Assembly: GCF_009756665.1 (NCBI RefSeq)
Contig: NZ_CP037953.1
Span: 868,001 to 932,000 of the forward strand
Direction of reading: 5' to 3'
From: Permianibacter aggregans
GTDB lineage: Bacteria > Pseudomonadota > Gammaproteobacteria > Enterobacterales > Permianibacteraceae
DNA length: 64,000 nt
Position numbers and translations under genes: made by a program. Below the pieces are notes generated by a model. The model saw only the letters and a list, made by a program, of their open reading frames with translations. It searched no databases and was not told the origin of the DNA. Positions 25,885 to 33,537 of the stretch are shown here, piece after piece (positions within the stretch are counted from its first letter, which is position 1; the number at the start of each line of letters is the position of its first letter).

Positions 25885-26919
25885 ATGATGACGGTCGGAC
25901 GTTTTTTTGAAGATTTCAACATCGGCGAAAAAATCACGCATGCGACGCCACGCACGATCACTGAAGGCGACGCCGCCTTTTACATCGCGCTTTATGGCTC
26001 GCGCTTTCCACAATACAGCGCCCACCAGCCAGCGCAATTGCTCGGCCTGGAAAAAATGCCGATCGATCCGATGCTGGTGTTCCATGTTGCGTTCGGCAAA
26101 ACCGTGCCGGATGTGTCACTGAATGCGGTGGCCAATCTCGGTTATGCCGATGTCCGATTTATCACGCCGGTTTACGCGGGAGATACCCTATTCGTCGAAT
26201 CGGAAGTGATCGGTCTGAAAGAAAACAGTTCCGGAAAAACCGGTATCGTTTATGTGCACTCGACGGCGCGCAATCAAAGCAACCGCATTGCCGTGTCGTG
26301 GAAACGCTGGGTCATGGTGCACAAACGAGATATCAGCAGGGCTACCGGCCACAACACAGTACCGGAGTTACCTTCACAACTTGAAGCCAGCGAGCTACCC
26401 GTACCCTCGCATTTCAAAGCATCGCGCGACTGGCACCGCTACAGCGGCTCGAAAAAGTATGCTGCCGATTACAAGGTCGGCGAAATCATCAGCCACGGCG
26501 GCGGCATCACCATTGGTGACAGCGATCATATGCTTGCCACCCGTCTCTACCAGAACAACGCCCGCGTGCATTTTGATGGCGCCCATATGGCCGGCAAGCG
26601 CCTCGTTTATGGCGGCCATATCATGTCGCTGTGTCAAGCAATGAGTTTCAACGGCTTGGAAAACGCGTTATGGATTGCCGGCTTCAACGGCGGTACCCAT
26701 GCCAACCCCAGCTACGCCAACGACACCATTTACAGCGCCAGCGTCGTGCTTGATAACCAGCATCTGCCGGGTAATATCAATGCCCTGCGCATCGTGACGT
26801 TTGGTAGCAAAAAGGAATTGGCTGGCTGTGACTTGGATGATTTGGCCGATTTGAGCCTAGCGCAAAAGCTGCCGGAACATATTGTGCTGCGTTGGGATTA
26901 TTGGGTGTTGATGGCATAA
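25885..26919 (+). CDS. MaoC family dehydratase, mesaconyl-CoA hydratase-like
   Basis: 344 residues in two hot-dog halves. The first begins RFFEDFNIGEKITHATPRTITEGDAAFYIALYGS, the second contains GSKKYAADYKVGEIISHGGGITIGDSDHML. Length and two-domain layout match mesaconyl-CoA (beta-methylmalyl-CoA) hydratases, which interconvert mesaconyl-CoA and beta-methylmalyl-CoA, a step just before the lyase encoded at 20597. ACGGAG lies five bases before the ATG at 25885. A gap of 333 bases separates it from the lyase operon, so it may have its own promoter. Substrate assignment is by resemblance and context. Confidence 0.78.
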   Translation: MMTVGRFFEDFNIGEKITHATPRTITEGDAAFYIALYGSRFPQYSAHQPAQLLGLEKMPIDPMLVFHVAFGKTVPDVSLNAVANLGYADVRFITPVYAGDTLFVESEVIGLKENSSGKTGIVYVHSTARNQSNRIAVSWKRWVMVHKRDISRATGHNTVPELPSQLEASELPVPSHFKASRDWHRYSGSKKYAADYKVGEIISHGGGITIGDSDHMLATRLYQNNARVHFDGAHMAGKRLVYGGHIMSLCQAMSFNGLENALWIAGFNGGTHANPSYANDTIYSASVVLDNQHLPGNINALRIVTFGSKKELAGCDLDDLADLSLAQKLPEHIVLRWDYWVLMA

Positions 26920-27008
26920 CAGCACGCATTGCTCATCACGTTTGCGCTCAGTTGAAATCGCAAGACTGAACTATACTCGCGCCCATCTGCACCACCGGAG
27001 CGGATGTC

Positions 27009-27839
27009 GTGCGTTTTCGTTTGACGATTCCCGAAAATCCCCACCCGAGCTTATTGGTTGCGACCTATTCGCTTACGCTGTTACTGGTTGTAGCCCTGAC
27101 AGATACGTTAACGGGTTTTGAATATACATTTTCATTGTTTTATCTGTTGCCAATCATCCTTTCTGCATTACTCGGTCGACCAATTCTGGCTTATGGCACA
27201 GCGATTATCGCCGCAGGGGCCTGGACCGCCTCAGAATTGCTCAGCGGCAAAATCTATGCACACCACCTGGTGTTGCTATGGAATGTGTTGGTGCGCGAAG
27301 GTTTTTTGCTGGCCTTTACTTTTTTGCTGGTTTGGCTCGTTAAATCCCTGAGAATGCTAAGGGTATTATCCAATTTTGACTCGCTGACCAACTTGCCTAA
27401 TCGCCGTTACTTTATTGAGCAAGCAGATGCCATGCTGGCACTCATCAATCGACAACATGGGGTTGGCTGCCTTGCCTATATTGATCTGGATAACTTTAAG
27501 CAAATCAATGACTCACTGGGGCATCAGGCTGGTGATGAAGTACTGAAACTGGCTGCCATAGCGATTCGATGCAGTATCCGCCCCTACGATATCGCGGGTA
27601 GATTGGGTGGTGACGAGTTCGCCATTTTTATGGCTCATGTCGATCCATCGGTGAGTGATGCCGCGTTGGGAAAGGTACGACAAGTCTTTGAGCGACAAAT
27701 GTGTGCGATGCAACTACCGGTTCAGATGAGTATTGGTATTGACTACATCGACAACCCGGACCGAAAGCTGGCCGAATTGTTGGCGGCTGCTGATGCCAGA
27801 ATGTATGCGACCAAGCGAGCCCATAAAGACCCCCCTTAG
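27009..27839 (+). CDS. Membrane-bound diguanylate cyclase (GGDEF domain)
   Basis: 276 residues with a GTG start at 27009; CGGAG ends eight bases upstream. Residues 15-115 have four or five hydrophobic spans (LLVATYSLTLLLVVALTDTL, LLAFTFLLVWLVKSL). The GGDEF domain begins at DSLTNLPNRRYF (near residue 124), and the active-site loop is an intact GRLGGDEFAIF. Diguanylate cyclases of this type make cyclic-di-GMP from two GTP. There is no RxxD inhibitory site in the usual position that I can see. The EAL gene follows 58 bases downstream. Confidence 0.9.
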   Translation: MRFRLTIPENPHPSLLVATYSLTLLLVVALTDTLTGFEYTFSLFYLLPIILSALLGRPILAYGTAIIAAGAWTASELLSGKIYAHHLVLLWNVLVREGFLLAFTFLLVWLVKSLRMLRVLSNFDSLTNLPNRRYFIEQADAMLALINRQHGVGCLAYIDLDNFKQINDSLGHQAGDEVLKLAAIAIRCSIRPYDIAGRLGGDEFAIFMAHVDPSVSDAALGKVRQVFERQMCAMQLPVQMSIGIDYIDNPDRKLAELLAAADARMYATKRAHKDPP

Positions 27840-27897
27840 CCATTACATTTACACAAATACATTATTTTTTATTATGCCGCATCCAAAACCCTAGCGC

Positions 27898-29604
27898 TTG
27901 TCTACACTGGTTCAATCGCTCCCGGCGGGAGTAGACCAAGGGTTCAATGTGTATCTTCCGGAACACGTCGTCACGGCAACCCCTCATGACTGGGTGTTGG
28001 ATGGCACGACAACACCTGCGGTTGTCGTATCGAACAATCTTAGCTGTTGGCGTGGTAACCATAGCTTTACACGACTCATCAACACGCTGGAATTCTGTCG
28101 GCACTTTTTTGCAATCGAAAAAAATCAACCGCGACTACGGAAAAAAGTTGCCGATGATCTGCAACACAAACTGACCGCAAAACGAAAGCTGTTGATCCGT
28201 GAGGTCTCTGGCGTCCGCCGATTCTATCAAGTGGTTGTAACGACTCCTCAGGATAATGACGTCCATGCTTGGTTCCTGTTCTTTTTGCACCCACTCCCAT
28301 TCGACCATTACCTTGCCTCGTTTCCCGCCACCTTCAGGAAAGGTGAATCCAGTACGCCCAGAACGGAATTTTCCATTCAGCTGGGCAAGCGACTGAAGGT
28401 CGCCAAACAGACCGAACTATGCCTCGTTGTTTTTGTCCTGGATATCGTTGGCTTTCGTTCAGTCAATGAGAGTGAGGGTTACCATATTGGCGACAAAGTG
28501 CTCTCGATTCTGCAACATCGCTTGGGGTTTATTGCCAAACACAACGGCATTATCGCCCATATCGCCGACGACGATTATGCTGTCGGTGTTTTGGTCGAGG
28601 ACAATCCAGAAGCGATTCATACGCTGATCAGTCGCATGGACAGCGCCGTCAGAAAGCCCTACTTCATCAACGAAAGCAAACAGCGGCTGTTCCTGCGATT
28701 GGCGGTAGGCACATCCATTTCCACGCCGCAAACCGACTCCGCATGGAGATTGGTTGAGCAAGCAAGAACGGCTTGCGTATTGGCAAAGCGTCAGGCCAGC
28801 AACGAAGTCATTGTCTACGATCAATTACACCAACATCACAGCAGCGAACAATTTCGGCTGGAGCAAAAAGTGTTTCAGGCGGTGGCATCGCAAGCCTTTC
28901 ATGTTGTCGTGCAACCGCAATTCACCATGGACGGCCAGCAACTGGTCGGCGCGGAAATGCTATTGCGTTGGACAGAAGCAGATGGCACCACGCATTCGCC
29001 GATGGAATTCATCCCTATTGTAGAGAAAATGGGTTTAATGCCAAAGCTGTCGGAATGGGTTCTGCACCAAGCCATCGCGATACAAAAGCAGTTGCTGCGA
29101 AACGGGACAACACCCGTGCCACTGTCGATCAACTTGTCGCCCACACAAATCGAACTCACGACGCATGTACAGCATTTGCTTGCCATCATTCACGCCAGCG
29201 AGTTGCCGGGAAAATTCCTTGAAATCGAGATAACGGAAGACAGTCTGCTCCACCATCACAGCGAAACCTTGAGCAATCTGAACCGAATAAATCAGACGGG
29301 CATCGCTATCGCTTTGGATGACTTCGGTATCGGCTATTCGTCATTAAGTTATCTGAGTCAATTTCCGATTCAAAAGCTGAAAATTGATCGAAGCTTTATT
29401 ACTCACATCACAGATGACCACAAGCAACGCCAGTTGGTCACCTTGATGTTGAACATTGCCAATACGTTTAGTATGAAACCGTTGGCAGAAGGCGTTGAAC
29501 TCGCTGAGCAGATTGAATGCCTGCAAGCGCTGGGCTGCCAGTATGTGCAGGGCTATCTCTACGCCAAACCGGAAAGCGTCGGTGATTATCTGGCCCGATA
29601 CTAA
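27898..29604 (+). CDS. Degenerate-GGDEF/EAL protein, probable c-di-GMP phosphodiesterase
   Basis: 568 residues if the TTG at 27898 is the start; a GTG at 27949 with AAGGG upstream is an alternative, and no in-frame ATG occurs early. The central GGDEF-like domain has lost its signature (IADDDYAVGVL), so it is not expected to make c-di-GMP. The EAL domain carries GAEMLLRW (EML in place of EAL), LSINLSPTQIE, LEIEITEDSLL, LDDFGIGYSSLSYL, KLKIDRSFI, LAEGVE and QGYLYAKP: all metal and catalytic residues that I can check are present. The first 150 residues have no recognisable domain. It is probably coexpressed with the cyclase upstream. Confidence 0.86.
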   Translation: MSTLVQSLPAGVDQGFNVYLPEHVVTATPHDWVLDGTTTPAVVVSNNLSCWRGNHSFTRLINTLEFCRHFFAIEKNQPRLRKKVADDLQHKLTAKRKLLIREVSGVRRFYQVVVTTPQDNDVHAWFLFFLHPLPFDHYLASFPATFRKGESSTPRTEFSIQLGKRLKVAKQTELCLVVFVLDIVGFRSVNESEGYHIGDKVLSILQHRLGFIAKHNGIIAHIADDDYAVGVLVEDNPEAIHTLISRMDSAVRKPYFINESKQRLFLRLAVGTSISTPQTDSAWRLVEQARTACVLAKRQASNEVIVYDQLHQHHSSEQFRLEQKVFQAVASQAFHVVVQPQFTMDGQQLVGAEMLLRWTEADGTTHSPMEFIPIVEKMGLMPKLSEWVLHQAIAIQKQLLRNGTTPVPLSINLSPTQIELTTHVQHLLAIIHASELPGKFLEIEITEDSLLHHHSETLSNLNRINQTGIAIALDDFGIGYSSLSYLSQFPIQKLKIDRSFITHITDDHKQRQLVTLMLNIANTFSMKPLAEGVELAEQIECLQALGCQYVQGYLYAKPESVGDYLARY

Positions 29605-29617
29605 ACCGACGTAATCG

Positions 29618-30433
29618 CTACTGCCTGGCGGCTCGCCGATTGTCCACCCAATCCTCGTAGTTCGAGCGAAAAGGATTGATATCCAAACCACCGCGCCGAG
29701 TATATTTAGCGAATACGCTCAATTGCTGCGGATGACAGCGTTGCATGATGTCGCAGAACATCCGTTCGACGCAGTGCTCGTGGAATTCTGCATGATTGCG
29801 AAACGAGACGATGTATTGCAGCAATGCACCCTCATCAATTTTCGGGCCGCGATAACGGACGACGACAGTCGCCCAATCGGGTTGGCCGGTAACCGGGCAG
29901 TTTGATTTCAGCAGTTGTGAGTACAGCGTTTCGCGCGCGGTTTCCGGATTATCTACACAGCGCAGCAAATCGGCATTGACCTCGTAGTCTTGGCAGGCCA
30001 CATCCAGCTCATCGATGCACACGCCATCACCCGGCCATTGCGGACGCATGACATTTTCACCGGCCGACTTCAGCGTCACCTCGACGGATTTGCCAGCAGC
30101 GGCGCTCAAATCCGTTCTCATTTTCTTGGCAACATCATCCATCGATGAAAAGCGCGAACCATTGAAGCTGTTCAGATAGAGCTTGAATGATTTCGATTCG
30201 ATCAGATTCGGCGAATCGTAAGGCACGGCAAACTCGCCGAGCGCGACCTCCGGCTTGCCTTTTTCATTGAGCCAGGAAAGTTCGTAGCCGTTCCAGATAT
30301 CGACGCCATGAAAGGCGATATTCGGCGGCAATTGCTCGCGGTTTTGCGAGCGTGGCACCGGGAACAGCAGCGAGGGATCGTACTGGTCTTTGTAGAGAAC
30401 CGGTTTGCCGAGTAAGAGTTCGGTTTGTGCCAT
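29618..30433 (-). CDS. queF: NADPH-dependent 7-cyano-7-deazaguanine reductase (long type)
   Basis: 271 residues, the two-domain (unimodular, T-fold) form found in gammaproteobacteria. Signatures: IESKSFKLYLNSFN (QueF motif in the N-terminal half), LLKSNCPVTGQPDWATVVVRY with the active-site cysteine, and FRNHAEFHEHCVERMFCDIM. It reduces preQ0 to preQ1 in queuosine biosynthesis. Single gene on the minus strand, with a 587-base intergenic region upstream. No preQ1 riboswitch is apparent in that region. Confidence 0.95.
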   Translation of the reverse strand: MAQTELLLGKPVLYKDQYDPSLLFPVPRSQNREQLPPNIAFHGVDIWNGYELSWLNEKGKPEVALGEFAVPYDSPNLIESKSFKLYLNSFNGSRFSSMDDVAKKMRTDLSAAAGKSVEVTLKSAGENVMRPQWPGDGVCIDELDVACQDYEVNADLLRCVDNPETARETLYSQLLKSNCPVTGQPDWATVVVRYRGPKIDEGALLQYIVSFRNHAEFHEHCVERMFCDIMQRCHPQQLSVFAKYTRRGGLDINPFRSNYEDWVDNRRAARQ

Positions 30434-30924
30434 TTTCTTTTACCTGACGTTGCAGCGACTACGCATTTCGTGGAGTAAGCATAGCGCTTTTGATTTCGTG
30501 GTTTGCCGGGTCTCGCCCCGGCGGGCGAGATACTTTCTCTTGTTCGCGCAAGAGAAAGTATCCAAAGAGACAAATTTGCCCGGAGCAAATTTGGACGCCG
30601 GAGGCGCCCAATGGGTGCACACCTGGATGGTGTACATCTATCGCGCCCCAATTCGCCAGAATCGTTGATCTGCTTCGAGCAGGCCGTTCCGTCAACAACA
30701 TGCTTACGGCTCGGGCCGCACTGACTCGGCATCCATGCCTCAACAGTGCTACAACCGCTGTCCCTGCGCTTGTACCCGGCCTACAGCACGTCGTTGCCGG
30801 CTGGCTCATATGGGGACCCCGATTTTTCTTTTCGATGTCCAAGACTTCGATTTTCAAACCTGAGAAGCGATTCGAATCTTACAGAATTTGGGAAACCGCA
30901 GAATAAACCGAATGTTTCTGCCGA
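30434..30924. other. Intergenic region with strong hairpins, no gene
   Basis: This stretch between queF and the repeat at 30925 contains a 14-bp perfect hairpin at 30529-30562 and two palindromic CAAATTTG octamers at 571-578 and 586-593 (within 30,000). It has short open frames only, none with convincing start or composition. It probably consists of intergenic repeat material upstream of queF. Confidence 0.5.
30529..30562. repeat. Perfect 14-bp stem extragenic hairpin
   Basis: GATACTTTCTCTTG pairs with CAAGAGAAAGTATC around TTCGCG. Units with an AGAGAAAGTA core occur between genes of many gammaproteobacteria; that is from memory. No T-run follows, so termination is unlikely. Confidence 0.7.
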
Positions 30925-30993
30925 GTCATACCCGCGTAGGCGGGTATCCAGAACCACTCAAAATCAATGGATTCCCGCCTACGCGGGTATGAC
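30925..30993. repeat. GTCATTCCCGCG-type inverted repeat, copy C
   Basis: GTCATACCCGCGTAGGCGGG and its near complement ending at 30993; 69 bp in total. It has the same arms as copies at 19122 and 40928 with two base changes (TACCC for TTCCC). Confidence 0.83.
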
Positions 30994-31020
30994 AGCTAAT
31001 TTTGACTTAATCAGTTTCCC

Positions 31021-32058
31021 CTATCCCAACACCCGGACATGAACCGTAATCTCTTCCCGGTCATGGTATAGATGCTTCGCGCGCAGTTCGTAATCGAGGT
31101 TCTTCTTTTCCAGCGCATCGGCGATCACGTCCATACAACGCTCGGTTTCCTCGAAACGTTTTTTCATCGGCAATTTCAGGTTGACGATCGCTTCGTTGCA
31201 CCAGCGCAGGCTGGCCCATTTGGCCAGCAGTTGCGCGACGCGCATGGGCTTTTCGACCATATCGCAGATCAGCCAATCGACTGGCGTGCGTTCCGGCTTG
31301 TAGGTAAAACCGTCGGCTTTCAAGTGTTTGACTTGGCCTGAGTCCATCAGCTTTTTATCGATAGGACCGTTATCGATGGCGGTGACGTTCAAGCCCAGAT
31401 GCACCATTTGATAAGTCCAGCCACCCGGTGCCGCACCCAAATCGACGCAGCGCATTTTCGGCTTCAGGCGATTCGGCCATTCATCGCGCGGAATGAATGT
31501 CTGCAGCGCTTCTTCGAGTTTCAGTGTCGAGCGTGACGGCGCATCTTTCGGGCTGCGCAGGCGCAGAATGCCCATCGGTTCAGGGTGCGAACGATCCCGG
31601 CGGACTGCACCGGCATAGGCCAGCGTGCCATCGACGAAACAAACATGCAGACGGTAGTCATGCTCGGCTTGCAGTTGCTTGTTTTTCTTTAGCGCCTGCT
31701 CCAGCGGCGCACGAATGGCGCGACAAAGACCGGCCAATTCCTTGCCCTGTTCGGAGTCGGGGCTTTCGATAAAGAGCGTCTCGCCTTTCTGGCCACCCAA
31801 GCCTTCGAGAATGCCTTGCACCCGATTCTTCGGGTCCAGCGTAAGTTGCTCACCGAGAAACCATTGCCGCGTGAATACCAGCGACATGATGTCGAGCTCG
31901 CGCGCCAAGCGCGCGACATCGCCTTCAGCAATGACCAGACCACCAATATCAAGAATCTCTGCCTGAACGGAAAACTTCCAGGCATCCGCCACCGCTTCGA
32001 TTTCGGCGGCACATTCGTTTTCAAAGCCGGCCCGGCAATACAGCACCAATACGCTCAT
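31021..32058 (-). CDS. rlmM: 23S rRNA 2'-O-ribose C2498 methyltransferase
   Basis: 345 residues, family-typical length. An N-terminal THUMP-like part (VLYCRAGFENECAAEIEA) precedes a Rossmann methyltransferase with MRCVDLGAAPGGWTYQM (SAM-binding), VTAIDNGPI, DWLICDMVEKP and the catalytic KDKE-like set including NLKLPMKKR. RlmM methylates the 2'-O of C2498 in 23S rRNA. It starts three bases after the DUF1820 stop, so the two are cotranscribed. Confidence 0.96.
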   Translation of the reverse strand: MSVLVLYCRAGFENECAAEIEAVADAWKFSVQAEILDIGGLVIAEGDVARLARELDIMSLVFTRQWFLGEQLTLDPKNRVQGILEGLGGQKGETLFIESPDSEQGKELAGLCRAIRAPLEQALKKNKQLQAEHDYRLHVCFVDGTLAYAGAVRRDRSHPEPMGILRLRSPKDAPSRSTLKLEEALQTFIPRDEWPNRLKPKMRCVDLGAAPGGWTYQMVHLGLNVTAIDNGPIDKKLMDSGQVKHLKADGFTYKPERTPVDWLICDMVEKPMRVAQLLAKWASLRWCNEAIVNLKLPMKKRFEETERCMDVIADALEKKNLDYELRAKHLYHDREEITVHVRVLG

Positions 32059-32061
32059 GGT

Positions 32062-32412
32062 TTATTCCGGTTTCTTGCCCGGGCGCGGCATGCCGGCCGG
32101 GAATGGCGTGACTTTTTCGCCTTTGGCGTCGGTGATGCGCACTTCGCCAACCTTGGTCACTTCGTCGATGCGGACGATGGCGTGAGCCGGGATGTAGCTG
32201 CGGCGCACGCCTTCGAATTCCGATTTCAGCTTTTCATCGGCCGGGTCGACCAGCAGCTGTGAGCGCTCACCGAACACCAGCTCCTCGATTTCGACAAAGC
32301 CCCACATGTCGCTTTGGTAGACATAGCGCGCGTACAACTCGTAGTGGTTGCCCTGATTGAGGAAAATGATCCGGTACAGACGTGGCTCGGCCATCGGTTT
32401 CGTGCTTAGCAT
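32062..32412 (-). CDS. DUF1820 family protein
   Basis: 116 residues from the ATG at 32412; an ATG six codons further in (32394) is an alternative. Signature segments: RLYRIIFLNQGNHYELYARYVYQSDMWGFVEIEELVFG and SEFEGVRRSYIPAHAIVRIDEV. The family is common in gammaproteobacteria with no known function. It precedes rlmM with a three-base gap. The complement of 32431-32441 provides a TACCAT that could be its -10 promoter element; this lies under the divergent gene's start. Confidence 0.85.
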   Translation of the reverse strand: MLSTKPMAEPRLYRIIFLNQGNHYELYARYVYQSDMWGFVEIEELVFGERSQLLVDPADEKLKSEFEGVRRSYIPAHAIVRIDEVTKVGEVRITDAKGEKVTPFPAGMPRPGKKPE

Positions 32413-32432
32413 TGCGGTAAAAAAGGGGCGCA

Positions 32433-33110
32433 ATGGTAGCACAACGGCTGGCGTCACCTGTGCTCAGGCGGTATCCTGCGCGCAAATTTTGCCCAGCCTG
32501 CGGAACCGACGTCCCGATGCCTTCCAAACACCCCACCGCTGAACGCTACCGCGCCGATTTGCATTTTCAGGCGACGGTCATGGGCTACCCGTTTACCTTC
32601 ACGACCACGCACGGGCTGTTCTCGCCGAAAGAGGTCGATGAAGGCTCGCTGCTGATGTTGGAGCACACCGAAATTGCCCCGCATGAAAGCAGCCTTGATG
32701 TCGGTTGCGGCTACGGCGTGCTCGGCATGACGCTGGCAAAAATGGCACCGCAAGGCTTTCATACCTTGATCGACAAGGACTATGTTGCCGTCGAATACAC
32801 CCGCCGCAACCTGCAGGCCAACCGCATCAGTAACGCCGAGGTGTTTTTGTCGAATGGTTTGTCGGAAGTGGGCGACCGTCAATTCGATTTGGTGGTGTCG
32901 AACCTGCCAGCCAAAGCCGGCAACGAACTTTTCTACCTGTACTTCTACGACGCGCTCCATCACCTGAAGCCGGGCGGTCGGATTGTCGTGGTGACGATCA
33001 ACGGTCTGCGCGACTTCATCAAACGCAGTTTCAAAGAAGTGTTCGGCAATTATGACAAGCTAAAGCAGGGCGCCCGATACACCATTTCGCAAGCGGTCAA
33101 GGAAGGCTGA
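32433..33110 (+). CDS. Class I SAM-dependent methyltransferase, RsmC-like, with zinc-ribbon-like N-terminus
   Basis: 225 residues with the start at 32433 preceded by AAAAGGGG; an alternative ATG at 32517 gives 197 residues. The longer form contains KFCPACGTDV, a half zinc ribbon, which looks like true coding sequence. The methyltransferase core has GLFSPKEVDEGSLLML, SSLDVGCGYGVLGMTLAKM (motif I), LIDKDYVAVEYTRRNL and DLVVSNLPAKAGNELF, where motif IV reads NLPA rather than the NPPF of RsmC. It resembles the MTS small-domain group that modifies rRNA guanines; target unknown. It is divergent from the DUF1820 gene, which starts 20 bases away. Confidence 0.78.
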   Translation: MVAQRLASPVLRRYPARKFCPACGTDVPMPSKHPTAERYRADLHFQATVMGYPFTFTTTHGLFSPKEVDEGSLLMLEHTEIAPHESSLDVGCGYGVLGMTLAKMAPQGFHTLIDKDYVAVEYTRRNLQANRISNAEVFLSNGLSEVGDRQFDLVVSNLPAKAGNELFYLYFYDALHHLKPGGRIVVVTINGLRDFIKRSFKEVFGNYDKLKQGARYTISQAVKEG

Positions 33111-33537
33111 TTTTTGTTCGCCAAACAGGTTTCACGGCAGCGAATCCTTGGAAAATCTAGACTCAAAAAACGTTTCACAAAACCGACATATTCTTTCCAC
33201 ATTTTCTGTGGATAACTCTGGTGAAAACGCGCTTAAACCGGGCTCGATCACCGAGTAATTCGGGCCTCACCTTGAATTGGTTATTTTTTGACCAGTTTAT
33301 TAAATGATATATTTTTCAACAACTTACATAGCGCATGTAAGCCTCTGCTGAGATTCCTGCTTGACCGTTAATGTTTTTTTGACGCTGCAACGCGCCAAAT
33401 GCCGGGCTGTGGACTAGTGGCGTCACAAAATTGTCAATGAGGCTCCCGAAAGTGCTGAATTGAAGCAGTAAGTGAGGACTAACCCTGAGTGTTTTTGTGC
33501 TGGGTCATGCGCCAAAAGAGCGTCCAGACTTTCGCGC
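33111..33537. other. 427-base intergenic region with a DnaA box and AT-rich stretch
   Basis: TGTGGATAA (33207-33215) is the complement of a perfect DnaA box. An AT-rich run (about 33278-33330) follows. No gene, no clear terminator and no second DnaA box are visible. It is situated after a plus-strand gene and after the stop of a minus-strand gene. Confidence 0.45.

Noticed and set aside
33111-33537. Possible replication origin from DnaA box and AT-rich DNA
   Set aside because: Only one box, and no dnaA, dnaN or mnmG gene nearby.
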